From positions 1 through 13,806 of the forward strand of contig VFKY01000296.1 of the NCBI GenBank assembly GCA_009885275.1: DNA of 13,806 nucleotides. Direction: 5' to 3'. A model generated the notes under the pieces. The model had not been told where the DNA came from and did not search any database. It saw nothing but the letters and a program-made list of their open reading frames with translations. The DNA comes from Verrucomicrobiota bacterium (GTDB lineage Bacteria; Verrucomicrobiota; Verrucomicrobiia; Verrucomicrobiales; Verrucomicrobiaceae). Positions 6,698-13,613 of the stretch are shown in pieces. A program made the translations under genes and the position numbers. The stretch's first letter is position 1, and every line of letters starts with the position of its first letter.

Positions 6698-7747
6698 ATG
6701 TCCGACGCATCATCCTTCTACACATCATCTTCAACTCATCAATCCACTGATCCAGTCAAGGGACACACTTACAAGCAAGCTGGAGTGGATATTCGTGAAG
6801 CGGCCGCTTTGGTGGGAGATATAGGGAAATTGGTAAAACGAACCCAAAAAAGGCGTCAACTTGCAGGTGCCTTCGGTTTGTTCGCTGCCGCATATGATCT
6901 CAGCGCGTATAAACATCCCGTAATCGTTACTGGATGTGATGGGGTAGGGACGAAGATAGAGTTATTGCTTAAGCACGACCAATTGGAAGCGGCTGGCAAG
7001 GATTTGGTGGCAATGAATGTCAATGATGTATTGACCACGGGGGCTGATCCTCTTTTGTTTCTTGATTATGTAGGGATTGGGCGATTAGAAAAAGACAAGA
7101 TCACCCGGTGCATCTCTGGCATGGTCGAGTATTTGGAGGCCTGTGGTTGTATTCTAGCTGGCGGTGAAACCGCAGAAATGCCAGGGATGGTCCCTGACGG
7201 CGTCATAGAACTCAGTGGTTTTGCAATTGGCGCTGCTGAGAAAGGGGATTTACTTGATCCTACGTCCATTCAGCGTGGTGACGTACTCGTGGGATTTCCT
7301 AGTGCGGGCTTTCATGCTAATGGATTCAGTCTCGTTCGACGTGTCATTGATGCCGAGAATCTTCAACTTTCAGATGAAGAGTATCGCACGCTTTTACTTC
7401 CCACGCTTCTTTATCATCAGGAAGCTGAAGCCTTGCGAAAGAATGTCTCCAGCCTCCGTGCGATGTCTCATATCACAGGCGGTGGGTTGCATGAGAATCT
7501 CGGGCGCATCCTTGTTTTTGGCAATCATGGCGCGCATCTAAAGGTGCCTTATTGGAGTAATCCAGTGGTGCAGAAGGTTCTGGCTCACGTGGATCCGAAA
7601 GATGCTTTCAACACTTTTAACATGGGTTTTGGCTGGGTTGCTATCGTGGCCGCAGAGGATGCTGAGAAGGCGCTAGCTTGCGGCGAGGGCGGAGTGATTC
7701 TTGGGGCGATTGATGGAAGCGGAGAGGTCACTATCGAGACTATCTAA
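6698..7747 (+). CDS. purM: Phosphoribosylformylglycinamidine cyclo-ligase (AIR synthetase)
   Basis: PurM closes the imidazole ring of FGAM with ATP to give aminoimidazole ribotide, the fifth step of IMP synthesis, in the cytosol. The chosen start at 6698 gives 349 residues, the usual size. A longer frame from 6599 would add a hydrophobic 33-residue extension not expected in this soluble enzyme. Motifs are intact: 'YKQAGVDI' near 25-32, 'GCDGVGTK' at 79-86 in the ATP/phosphate region, 'DLVAMNVNDVLTTGADPL' at 102-119, 'AGGETAEMPGM' at 154-164, 'PSAGFHANGFSLVRRV' at 201-216 and 'HITGGGLHENL' later. No Shine-Dalgarno precedes 6698, so translation may depend on the upstream leader. It lies apart from purF-purD, with two small unrelated genes and a terminator in between, so it is a separate unit. 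Confidence 0.96.
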   Translation: MSDASSFYTSSSTHQSTDPVKGHTYKQAGVDIREAAALVGDIGKLVKRTQKRRQLAGAFGLFAAAYDLSAYKHPVIVTGCDGVGTKIELLLKHDQLEAAGKDLVAMNVNDVLTTGADPLLFLDYVGIGRLEKDKITRCISGMVEYLEACGCILAGGETAEMPGMVPDGVIELSGFAIGAAEKGDLLDPTSIQRGDVLVGFPSAGFHANGFSLVRRVIDAENLQLSDEEYRTLLLPTLLYHQEAEALRKNVSSLRAMSHITGGGLHENLGRILVFGNHGAHLKVPYWSNPVVQKVLAHVDPKDAFNTFNMGFGWVAIVAAEDAEKALACGEGGVILGAIDGSGEVTIETI

Positions 7748-7892
7748 CTGCGCATATTTTGTCATTTACGCGTCTTTCAAGAAGACATCTTGTCATCGGA
7801 ATGTTTTTTCTGCTAAAAATAGCATGTTAAATCGTTTACAAATAATAATGTTTGCTCTGGTTGAACTGGAGCACTCATAAAAAATCCCTAAC

Positions 7893-7898
7893 TATAAT
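7893..7898 (+). promoter_or_regulatory. Consensus -10 box placed for a leaderless transcript
   Basis: A perfect TATAAT at 7893-7898 ends 6 nt before the ATG at 7905, so transcription would be expected to start at or beside that ATG. No Shine-Dalgarno sequence is present. The -35 region at the usual distance (about 7870-7875) is poor. TTGAAC at 7861 is too far away. The rest of the gap from 7748 holds only weak short inverted repeats. Confidence 0.45.
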
Positions 7899-7904
7899 TC
7901 TACC

Positions 7905-8120
7905 ATGAAAACGTTGTTCTCTGTGTTACTGGCAAGTATTGCCCTTGTCACCTTTGCCCCTGCTATTGAGCCTGTGAATGATAAGTGTCCAGTTTGCAGT
8001 AAGCAGATCAGGCTTATTTTTCACAGCAATTTCAAGGAGCAGCGCGTGGCTTTTTTCTCGGCAGATTGCAAAGATAAGTTCGACAAATCTCCAACCAAAT
8101 ACACTGTGAAGCCCAAGTAA
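7905..8120 (+). CDS. Small exported YHS/TRASH-like protein, copy 1
   Basis: This is a 71-residue precursor with a classic signal peptide (Lys near the start, hydrophobic core, cleavage probably near 'FAPA' at residues 17-20). The mature part of about 50 residues has 'KCPVCSKQI' (Cys28, Cys31) and 'RVAFFSADCKDKFDKSPTKY' (Cys55). This is the pattern of YHS/TRASH-type domains, CPxC ... FxSxxCxxxFxxxPxxY, which bind metal ions in small soluble proteins or fused to transporters. A periplasmic metal-binding or metal-sensing role is inferred. The gene is followed 35 nt later by a paralogue, and the pair ends at one terminator. Compared with the second copy it keeps the first Cys pair but has Ser-Ala where the other has Cys-Leu. 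Confidence 0.82.
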   Translation: MKTLFSVLLASIALVTFAPAIEPVNDKCPVCSKQIRLIFHSNFKEQRVAFFSADCKDKFDKSPTKYTVKPK

Positions 8121-8155
8121 ATTGAGCTTTTTTAATTCTTTAAATCACGAATACC

Positions 8156-8368
8156 ATGAAAAAACAACTCGCCATTATCATTCTTGTTTGCAGTGTTTCT
8201 TTCGGTGTGTTTGCGGCGCCGGTCAATACGACCTGTCCCGTAGGGGCTCGCCCAATTCGCACCGATATCACTTCAATCTATCAAGGTAAAACTGTGGCTT
8301 TTTGTTGCTTGAAATGTAAGGCCAAGTTTGATGCCGCACCTTCGAAGTTTGCTGCCAATATTAAATGA
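8156..8368 (+). CDS. Small exported YHS/TRASH-like protein, copy 2
   Basis: This is a 70-residue precursor. Residues 1-20 form a signal peptide ('KKQLAIIILVCSVSFGVFA') with likely cleavage near Ala20 or Ala21. The mature part has 'TTCPVGARPI' (Cys27, with Gly where copy 1 has its second Cys) and 'TVAFCCLKCKAKFDAAPSKF' (Cys50, Cys51, Cys54). It is clearly a paralogue of the gene 35 nt upstream: same length, same FxxxxCxxKFDxxPxKx ending, same order of elements. Together the cysteines suggest metal binding in the periplasm; the metal is not evident. The two are probably co-transcribed, since no terminator separates them and a strong one follows. No Shine-Dalgarno is evident; both copies have 'tacc' directly before the ATG. 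Confidence 0.82.
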   Translation: MKKQLAIIILVCSVSFGVFAAPVNTTCPVGARPIRTDITSIYQGKTVAFCCLKCKAKFDAAPSKFAANIK

Positions 8369-8406
8369 ACGATTGGGCGCGGTTATTCAATTAATGCAAT
8401 GATGAG

Positions 8407-8438
8407 CGGAGGCGATGTTTATCGCCTCCGTTTTTTTT
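8407..8438 (+). terminator. Strong intrinsic terminator after the YHS-like pair
   Basis: A perfect 10-bp GC-rich stem (8407-8416 with 8421-8430) with a GTTT loop is followed directly by eight T residues (8431-8438). It lies about 40 nt after the stop of the second YHS-like gene and closes that unit. Confidence 0.93.
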
Positions 8439-8640
8439 CGCTTCGATTTTCGGAACCCATGACATATTTCCCCCCTATAGTTGCGATCAGTTGGCTCAGT
8501 GTGGTAGCCGAGGCCTCTGTAAATGGAGTGACGAGGCCGAACTTCTCAAAGTCATATTCTCTACCTGCGGAGACAACAATTTCGCCTTCCTTAAGTAAAG
8601 GCGCCGCACACCAAGCTTCAGTGCATAGAAATGACTTCAC
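8419..8640 (-). CDS. Hypothetical small protein (uncertain)
   Basis: This 73-residue frame opens at GTG. It begins 'KSFLCTEAWCAAPLLKEGEI' after the start residue and ends in a very basic 'SEKKRRR'. The composition is protein-like, with two Cys and an alternation of charged and hydrophobic residues, but no family is recognised. Its last codons run into the terminator hairpin of the YHS-like pair, so the stop lies in the hairpin loop and the basic tail is encoded by the hairpin and T-tract. That is a reason for doubt. The frame stays open upstream of the GTG, towards the start of purF. A plus-strand frame over the same region also exists but looks less like protein. No Shine-Dalgarno is clear. 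It may be a real small gene or a decayed one. Confidence 0.4.
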   Translation of the reverse strand: MKSFLCTEAWCAAPLLKEGEIVVSAGREYDFEKFGLVTPFTEASATTLSQLIATIGGKYVMGSENRSEKKRRR

Positions 8641-8717
8641 TAAACCATGAAGAAGAATTTTCCTGCCTTGCCTTCTGCTCGAACACGAGTCATTAGTTCC
8701 ACCCCAATTTTCAAGGA

Positions 8718-10694
8718 ATGAGCGACCCTATTAGGCATGAGTGTGGCATAGCTGCCGTGAGGCTTCTGAAGCCACTGGCATATTACGAGCATAAGTATGG
8801 CAACTCCCTCTGGGGCTTGGACAAACTTCATGCTCTGATGATTAAACAGCGTAATCGTGGGCAGGATGGCATGGGTATTGGATGTTGTAAGCTCAATATG
8901 CAACCGGGTCAGCCCTACATGTTCCGTATGAGATCGAGCAAGAATGACTCGCTTGAAGAAGTTTTTGGCGAGGTCATGGATGACTTTAAAGATATCACAC
9001 GCAAAGTTAACAAGCAGCGCAAACAGATTGCCATTGAGCGTGATACGGAATTGGTTAAATTTGAGCATGATCCGCAAGCGATCAAAGATCGGTTTGAGTT
9101 TGGTGCAGAGATTTATCTTGGCCACTTGCGCTATGGTACCAGCGGTAGTTTTGGTAAGGGCTCCTGTCATCCCTACATGCGTCGTAGTAACTGGCCAACG
9201 CGAAGTCTCATGGTCATGGGCAATTTTAACATGACAAATACGCGTGAGCTCAATGACGTTATGCGTCGTCGCGGGCAGCATCCAGTGGTGGATACAGACA
9301 CCCAGACGGTTTTGGAAGAAATTGGTTTTCATTTGGATGAATCGCATACTCAGCTCTATCACGAATTGCGTGATACCAATATGGATGGGCTGCAGATACC
9401 CGTGGAAATCAGCAAGCGACTCGATGTGGCGCAGATCATCCGTGAGTCTGCTTCCATTTGGGATGGGGGATACGCCATCGCAGGGGCGATAGGCAATGGA
9501 GACCTTTTTGTCATGCGTGACCCCAATAGCATTCGTCCTTGTTTTTATGTGGCAACGGATGAGTTCATCGCTTTCGCAAGTGAACGTGCCGCATTGCGCA
9601 CCGTTTTTGAGATGAATGAAGAGGATACGCACGAACTGCCTGCGGCTCATGTTGCGGTCGTCAAAAGTGATGGTCGATTCAGTATGGAGCAGTTCGCAGA
9701 AATTAAGACTCCCACACCCTGTGCCTTTGAGAGTATTTATTTTTCACGTGGTAATGGAGCAACCATTTATCATCAACGTAAGCTTCTTGGTGAAATGCTG
9801 GTGCCACAGTTGCTTGATGCGGTCGGTAATGATCTGGAAAACACGGTAGTCAGCTTTGTACCAAACACCGCTGAGACAGCATTTTACGGTTTCATGGACG
9901 GATTGCGCAAGCAACGTCGGGTGGAAGTGAAGCAATCACTCATGGAGATGTGGAATAGTGGGCATCTTGATGAATCAAGAATAGACGACCTCATTTTAAG
10001 GAACTGGCCACGCAGTGAAAAAATTGCGCACAAGGATATTAAAAGTCGTACCTTTATTGCCCCTGAGCAGGGAAGAGATCAGTTGGTTTCCAGTGTTTAT
10101 GACATCACTTATGAAGTCGTGAAATCGACCGATAATTTGGTCATCATGGATGACTCGATCGTTCGCGGGACGACTCTAAAGCAAAGTGTTCTTCGCATTC
10201 TGGCTCGCACCAATCCTAAGCGTATCATTGTTGTTTCGACTGCTCCACAAATCCGCTATCCTGACTGCTATGGCATTGATATGAGTGAGTTGGGTAAGTT
10301 CATTGCCTTTCAGGGTGCGATTGGATTGCTCAAGGATAGGAATCGCCGTGATCTTATTGAGCAAACGTATGAAAACTGTCTGATTGAATTGAATAAGCCC
10401 ATGGTTGAGCAACGCAATGTTGTGATGGATATTTATGCGCCGTTCACCGATGAAGAGATTTCCGCCAAGATCGCAGAACTAGTTTATCCACAGGGGACTT
10501 CTTGGAAGGGGGAGGTTCACGTCATTTATCAAACCATTGAAAACCTTCGCTGCGCCATCAAGCCATACTGTGGTGATTGGTATTTCAGCGGTGAGTATCC
10601 CACACCTGGCGGTTGCGCTGTCGCAAACGAAGCTTTCGTTCGCTATCATAAGGGAAAAACAGGTCGCGCATACGACACACTTTTTGAACCATGA
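8718..10694 (+). CDS. purF: Amidophosphoribosyltransferase, long (Bacteroidota/Verrucomicrobiota) form
   Basis: PurF transfers glutamine-derived ammonia to PRPP to give 5-phosphoribosylamine, the first committed purine step. This copy has 658 residues against about 470-505 in E. coli and Bacillus. The class-II glutaminase domain begins 'HECGIA' with nucleophile Cys9, so the first eight residues must be removed to expose it, as in propeptide-bearing PurF proteins. Glutaminase motifs follow: 'KQRNRGQDGMG' (43-53), 'GHLRYGTSG' (135-143) and 'GNFNMTN' (168-174). A charged insertion lies at about 80-130. The phosphoribosyltransferase domain has 'ESIYFSRG' (338-345) and the PRPP loop 'IMDDSIVRGTTLKQS' (476-490). 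I do not see the C-terminal Cys cluster expected of Fe-S PurF enzymes. The stop overlaps the purD start by ATGA. Confidence 0.96.
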   Translation: MSDPIRHECGIAAVRLLKPLAYYEHKYGNSLWGLDKLHALMIKQRNRGQDGMGIGCCKLNMQPGQPYMFRMRSSKNDSLEEVFGEVMDDFKDITRKVNKQRKQIAIERDTELVKFEHDPQAIKDRFEFGAEIYLGHLRYGTSGSFGKGSCHPYMRRSNWPTRSLMVMGNFNMTNTRELNDVMRRRGQHPVVDTDTQTVLEEIGFHLDESHTQLYHELRDTNMDGLQIPVEISKRLDVAQIIRESASIWDGGYAIAGAIGNGDLFVMRDPNSIRPCFYVATDEFIAFASERAALRTVFEMNEEDTHELPAAHVAVVKSDGRFSMEQFAEIKTPTPCAFESIYFSRGNGATIYHQRKLLGEMLVPQLLDAVGNDLENTVVSFVPNTAETAFYGFMDGLRKQRRVEVKQSLMEMWNSGHLDESRIDDLILRNWPRSEKIAHKDIKSRTFIAPEQGRDQLVSSVYDITYEVVKSTDNLVIMDDSIVRGTTLKQSVLRILARTNPKRIIVVSTAPQIRYPDCYGIDMSELGKFIAFQGAIGLLKDRNRRDLIEQTYENCLIELNKPMVEQRNVVMDIYAPFTDEEISAKIAELVYPQGTSWKGEVHVIYQTIENLRCAIKPYCGDWYFSGEYPTPGGCAVANEAFVRYHKGKTGRAYDTLFEP

Positions 10695-11938
10695 AAATAT
10701 TAGTGACTGGAAAAGGAGGACGCGAACATGCCATCCTCACCGCTTTGCGTGAGAGTGCGCCTGACGCTACTCTATTTGCTTATCCTGGCAGTGATGCCAT
10801 TGCGGATATCGCCACGCGAGTGGAGGCCAAAGATTTACTCGATCTTATCGCGTTCATGCAACGGGAGAATATTGATCTCTGTGTTGCGGGTGAGGAATCC
10901 TATTTGGTCAAAGATCGAGGATTAGCCAATCTCTGTGCTGAAGTTGGGATTCCGTGCTGGGGCCCTTTCAAAGAAGCGGCCCAACTCGAAGCCAGTAAAG
11001 CGTTTGCGAAGTATTTCTTACAACGGCATCACATTCCAACCGCCGCCTTTAGTGTCGCTCATACCAAGCACGAAGCGCTTCGTGGGATCACGAAATACCC
11101 CGTGGTGCTGAAGTTTGATGGACTTGCGGCAGGTAAAGGTGTGGCCGTTTGTCAGGACGAAGCCAGTGCGATAGAGTTTTTGGATGAAGTTTTTACTAAG
11201 CGCTCATTCGGTGAAGGTGACCTGATCGTCGAAGAATGTCTGGCTGGCCCCGAAGTTTCCATCTTTGTTTCCGTGTGTGATGATCAATATCATATTCTTA
11301 TGCCGGCGCGTGACTACAAGCGTATTGGCGATGGTGATGAAGGTCCGAACACTGGTGGCATGGGGGCGGTCGCTTCGCGGCAACTTGTTGACGAAGCCTT
11401 CCTCGCGGGCGTTGCTGAAAATATCGTCAAGCCCACAGTCGAAGGGTTGATTAAGGATGGATTGCCTTATCGTGGGTTTCTCTACTTTGGTCTTATGCTG
11501 ACTCCGAGCGGACCGCAGGTGTTGGAATATAATTGTCGCTTTGGTGATCCTGAAGCGGAAGCCGTGTTGCCGATGGTTCGTGGTGATTTTGTCAGTTATC
11601 TATTTCATGCGGCAAACGGTGAGCTCAAGCCTGACTTGATCCATTTTGCCGAAGGCTGGAGCATTTGCGTTATCCTAGCCTCTGCTGGTTATCCTGTGTC
11701 ATCCCGCAATGGAGACGTCATCAGTGGTCTCGAAAACGCTAATGGTTCCCGTGTTTTCCATTGTGGCACCAAGCGTGGTGATCAGGGCTTTGAAACCAAC
11801 GGTGGTCGTGTGCTTGCGGTTGTTGCCCAGGGCGTCACCCGAGAAGAAGCGCGATTCAAGGCCTATGAATCAGCCGAGGTGATCACTTTTGAGGGACGAC
11901 AACGCCGCACCGATATTGCCAAACTTCATTTTGAGTAA
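10691..11938 (+). CDS. purD: Phosphoribosylamine-glycine ligase (GAR synthetase)
   Basis: PurD is an ATP-grasp ligase that joins glycine to the phosphoribosylamine made by PurF, the second purine step. The 415 residues are near the family norm of about 420-430. 'LVTGKGGREHA' (4-14) is the N-terminal phosphate-binding loop. 'VVLKFDGLAAGKG' (138-150) is the ATP-grasp Lys region. 'DEGPNTGGMGA' (216-226) and 'EYNCRFGDPEAE' (279-290) carry the substrate and Mg2+ ligands. All motifs are intact. The ATG overlaps the purF stop by four bases, giving translational coupling; this suits the instability of phosphoribosylamine, which is thought to pass between the two enzymes. A GGAGG further in, at 10715-10719, is part of the Gly-Gly-Arg codons and not a ribosome binding site. 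Downstream is the palindromic element at 11962-12067. Confidence 0.97.
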   Translation: MKILVTGKGGREHAILTALRESAPDATLFAYPGSDAIADIATRVEAKDLLDLIAFMQRENIDLCVAGEESYLVKDRGLANLCAEVGIPCWGPFKEAAQLEASKAFAKYFLQRHHIPTAAFSVAHTKHEALRGITKYPVVLKFDGLAAGKGVAVCQDEASAIEFLDEVFTKRSFGEGDLIVEECLAGPEVSIFVSVCDDQYHILMPARDYKRIGDGDEGPNTGGMGAVASRQLVDEAFLAGVAENIVKPTVEGLIKDGLPYRGFLYFGLMLTPSGPQVLEYNCRFGDPEAEAVLPMVRGDFVSYLFHAANGELKPDLIHFAEGWSICVILASAGYPVSSRNGDVISGLENANGSRVFHCGTKRGDQGFETNGGRVLAVVAQGVTREEARFKAYESAEVITFEGRQRRTDIAKLHFE

Positions 11939-11961
11939 GCAGGCATAGTCGCGGCGACTTC

Positions 11962-12067
11962 GTAAGACAGGATTCCATCCTGTCCGTGTGATGGGAATCC
12001 TTTCCCGTCTTCTGAGCTTCAGCGGGATACAATCCCGCAACACTGTCAGGATGGATACCTGTCTTAC
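11962..12067. repeat. Multi-hairpin palindromic element between purD and pyrR
   Basis: Outer arms of 21 bp (11962-11982 and 12047-12067) are inverted copies differing only at two adjacent bases. Between and within them sit smaller hairpins: GACAGGAT-TCC-ATCCTGTC (11966-11984), GATGGGAA-TCCT-TTCCCGTC (11990-12009, one G-T pair) and GCGGGAT-ACA-ATCCCGC (12022-12038). The shared GGGAT/ATCCC core with 3-4-nt loops suggests a dispersed REP/MITE-like element or a complex RNA fold. It lies in the only non-coding gap of the pur-pyr block. There is no T-tract, so it is not a simple terminator. Confidence 0.75.
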
Positions 12068-12102
12068 CAAAAGACGTATCCGCATCAGCTCTTGCTTGCA
12101 AG

Positions 12103-12672
12103 ATGGCAAAAGCTTCGCATGATGCTGTATTCATGCCGGACTCTGCGCCGATTCTCTCAAAACAAGACATTGCCCAACGCATTGAGCGTATTGCAGAGGC
12201 TATTAGAGAGAGCTGCCATGGTTCACCACTCGCCCTTGTCGGGATTCATCGTCGCGGTGTGCCTTTGGCGGAACGTCTTTTCATATTGCTCAAAAGCCAC
12301 TATCCAGAACTTCTTTTGGGGCGTGTCGATATCTCTCTTTATCGGGATGATTTGAAGTCGCTGGAAATAATTCCCAAACTTGTGGGATCAGACATCTCCT
12401 TCGACCTTGATGGCAAACACGTCATTCTTTGTGATGAAGTGCTGCATACAGGAAGAACTTCGCGGGCGGCGATTGATGAGTTGCTCGATTATGGACGCCC
12501 TAAGAAAGTGGAGCTCGCGGTACTTATGGATCGTGGAGGGAGAGAGCTTCCCATCTATGCACGTTATGTGGGAGAAGAAATCAGCGTAAATCCACAACAA
12601 CGTGTTCAAGTGCATTTTGAAGAAGTGGATGGCGAAGACGCCGTATATGTACAAAATGGAGTTCGCCGATGA
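12103..12672 (+). CDS. pyrR: PyrR: pyrimidine operon regulator / uracil phosphoribosyltransferase
   Basis: PyrR is a PRTase-fold protein. In Bacillus and relatives it binds pyr mRNA leaders when UMP is bound and causes attenuation; it often also makes UMP from uracil and PRPP. This copy has 189 residues, slightly longer than the usual 175-185. 'ALVGIHRRGVPLAERL' (44-59), 'GRVDISLYRDDL' (73-84) and the PRPP loop 'VILCDEVLHTGRTSRA' (107-122) match the family; the second acidic residue of the loop is Glu instead of the more usual Asp. An alternative ATG at 12133 would give 179 residues and remove a poorly conserved N-terminus, so the start is uncertain. Its stop overlaps the pyrB start by ATGA. 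I found no PyrR-type anti-antiterminator sequence upstream. Control may be absent or act elsewhere. Confidence 0.93.
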   Translation: MAKASHDAVFMPDSAPILSKQDIAQRIERIAEAIRESCHGSPLALVGIHRRGVPLAERLFILLKSHYPELLLGRVDISLYRDDLKSLEIIPKLVGSDISFDLDGKHVILCDEVLHTGRTSRAAIDELLDYGRPKKVELAVLMDRGGRELPIYARYVGEEISVNPQQRVQVHFEEVDGEDAVYVQNGVRR

Positions 12673-13613
12673 AGCCGCGTAAAGATCTGCTCGATATCCA
12701 ATCACTGACCGACGAGGAAATAGAATTCGTCCTCTCTAACGCAATACCTTTTAAAAATCTTTTCAAGCGTTCGGTGAAAAAGGTACCTACCCTACGAGGC
12801 AGTACGGTTCTCACCTTGTTTTATGAACCTTCGACTCGGACGCGATCCTCATTCGAGATCGCCGCGACACGACTCTCTGCCGACGTAACGAATTTCTCGG
12901 TCAATACTTCTGCCGTTGTAAAAGGAGAGTCAGTGCTCGATACGATTGCCACGCTCGAAGCCATGCGCACGGACTACATCGTGGTACGTCACGGTTCGAC
13001 GGCCATTCCTAATCTAATCGCTAAAAACACTACGGCCTCTGTCATCAATGCTGGTGATGGTTTTCATGCGCATCCTACTCAGGCGCTTCTCGATGCGTTT
13101 ACCTTGCGCGAAGTCTTCGGTGGTGATGTTCGCGGATCTCGCATCGCATTTGTCGGAGATATCCAGCACTCACGAGTGGCTCGATCCACGAATCTACTTT
13201 GTCGTCGCATGGGCATGAGTACATCCATGTTGGCTCCCGGATCGCTCATTCCTCGTGATATGCCCCCAGAGATCGCCGTGTTTCAGAACTGGGATCAACT
13301 TCACGACTGGAAACCTGATGTCATTTATTTGCTTCGCGTGCAAATGGAGCGATTGAATGTGCCCTTCTTTCCGAGCATCGGCGAATATCACAGCATCTAC
13401 GGTCTCACTGATGAACGACTCAAACGAGTCCGCGATGAAGGCATTTACGTCATGCATCCTGGTCCGGTGAATCGCGGTGTGGAGTTGACGGATTCCGTCA
13501 TGAATTATGAGAGAAGTTTGATTGATCAACAAGTCGAGAACGGCATTGCTGTCCGCATGAGCGTACTCTACTGGCTGAAGCCGGGCAGTTCCATCGAGGA
13601 GGCAAAATCATGA
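12669..13613 (+). CDS. pyrB: Aspartate carbamoyltransferase catalytic subunit
   Basis: PyrB condenses carbamoyl phosphate with aspartate, the committed step of pyrimidine synthesis. The 314 residues match the catalytic chain length of about 310. The carbamoyl-phosphate site is 'FYEPSTRTRSSFE' (51-63, with Ser-Thr-Arg-Thr-Arg). 'NAGDGFHAHPTQALLD' (127-142) carries His135, Pro136 and Gln138. 'GDIQHSRVARS' (163-173), 'LLRVQMER' (221-228) and 'MHPGPVNRG' (262-270) supply the aspartate site. No regulatory subunit gene pyrI is visible. The order pyrR-pyrB-pyrC resembles pseudomonads, where ATCase forms a complex with a dihydroorotase-like chain; a similar complex here is an inference. ATGA overlaps join it to pyrR before and pyrC after. 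Confidence 0.97.
   Translation: MKPRKDLLDIQSLTDEEIEFVLSNAIPFKNLFKRSVKKVPTLRGSTVLTLFYEPSTRTRSSFEIAATRLSADVTNFSVNTSAVVKGESVLDTIATLEAMRTDYIVVRHGSTAIPNLIAKNTTASVINAGDGFHAHPTQALLDAFTLREVFGGDVRGSRIAFVGDIQHSRVARSTNLLCRRMGMSTSMLAPGSLIPRDMPPEIAVFQNWDQLHDWKPDVIYLLRVQMERLNVPFFPSIGEYHSIYGLTDERLKRVRDEGIYVMHPGPVNRGVELTDSVMNYERSLIDQQVENGIAVRMSVLYWLKPGSSIEEAKS
13598..13602 (+). promoter_or_regulatory. Strong Shine-Dalgarno for pyrC
   Basis: GGAGG lies 7 nt before the ATG at 13610, inside the end of pyrB. It confirms the start that overlaps the pyrB stop. It is notable because most starts in this window lack a clear Shine-Dalgarno. Confidence 0.75.

Noticed and set aside
7748..7892. Terminator for purM
   Set aside because: Only a 5-bp inverted repeat (CAAGA-AGACA-TCTTG, about 7777-7791) is seen, and the next T-run is about a dozen bases further on, too weak to call.
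8640..9650. Long minus-strand open frame of 336 codons
   Set aside because: It lies fully antisense to the well-supported purF glutaminase domain, has no recognisable motifs, and its composition fits a reverse-strand shadow.
10715..10730. GGAGG with a well-spaced ATG at 10728
   Set aside because: The GGAGG encodes the conserved Gly-Gly-Arg of PurD, and the frame from 10728 is a short shadow.
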